DNA of 5,100 nt from Cytophagales bacterium. Lineage in GTDB: Bacteria; Bacteroidota; Bacteroidia; Cytophagales; ES-bin-26. A model generated the notes under the pieces. That model ran no database searches. It had not been told where the DNA came from and saw nothing but the letters and a program-made list of their open reading frames with translations. A program made the position numbers and the translations under genes. Numbering within the stretch: the first letter of the stretch is position 1; each line of letters begins with the position of its first letter. The stretch lies in the NCBI GenBank assembly GCA_014379925.1, contig JACMKY010000548.1, forward strand, positions 1 through 5,100, given 5' to 3'. This document shows positions 5,066 through 5,100 of this stretch, in pieces.

Positions 5066-5100
5066 TATAATGATCAGCCTGTGGAGCTTAGTTTGAAGTG

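Overview
The window looks like a stretch of a moderately GC-rich (about 55% by eye) Bacteroidota chromosome, most likely a Cytophagales member of the Spirosoma/Larkinella/Rudanella type. This is inferred from the protein style, the lack of Shine-Dalgarno sequences before any convincing start, an A/T/C-only leader in front of one gene, and one promoter candidate of the Bacteroidota kind (TTTG, 18 bases, TAnnTTTG-like). No database search was possible, so the genus is only a suggestion.

Layout. Positions 1-522 hold no intact gene; a minus-strand frame looks coding but is broken by one stop and one apparent frameshift, so it is listed as a probable pseudogene. A TetR/AcrR-type regulator (624-1226, +) follows, preceded by an imperfect inverted repeat that could be its own operator. 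Next come a pirin-family cupin (1299-2153, +, GTG start) and a YceI-family lipocalin-like protein (2223-2756, +), separated by a 69-base G-free leader made largely of four tandem 10-base repeats. A gene-free stretch (2757-3081) between convergent genes carries three dyad structures. A second, different pirin (3082-3963, -) faces them. Upstream of it lies a complete IS630-family insertion sequence (3999-5065), with 24-base imperfect terminal inverted repeats, a TA on each side, and a transposase split into two overlapping frames at a run of seven A.

How the pieces fit. TetR regulator, pirin and YceI lie in the same direction and may form a small stress- or redox-responsive locus; pirins are metal-dependent cupins (some with quercetinase activity) and YceI proteins bind isoprenoid-type lipids. 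The biological link is inference. The most informative event is the IS insertion: the pirin frame stays open upstream of its only plausible surviving start (TTG at 3963) and runs through family-like N-terminal residues to the IS edge. The element therefore appears to have cut off the original 5' end of this pirin gene, leaving it with a shortened product, a new start, or dependence on transcription from the IS.

I found no CRISPR array, tRNA, rRNA or evident new defence system. The items that most merit a second look are the IS/pirin junction, the A7 recoding site, the repeat leader before yceI, the TetR dyad and the structured convergent intergenic region.
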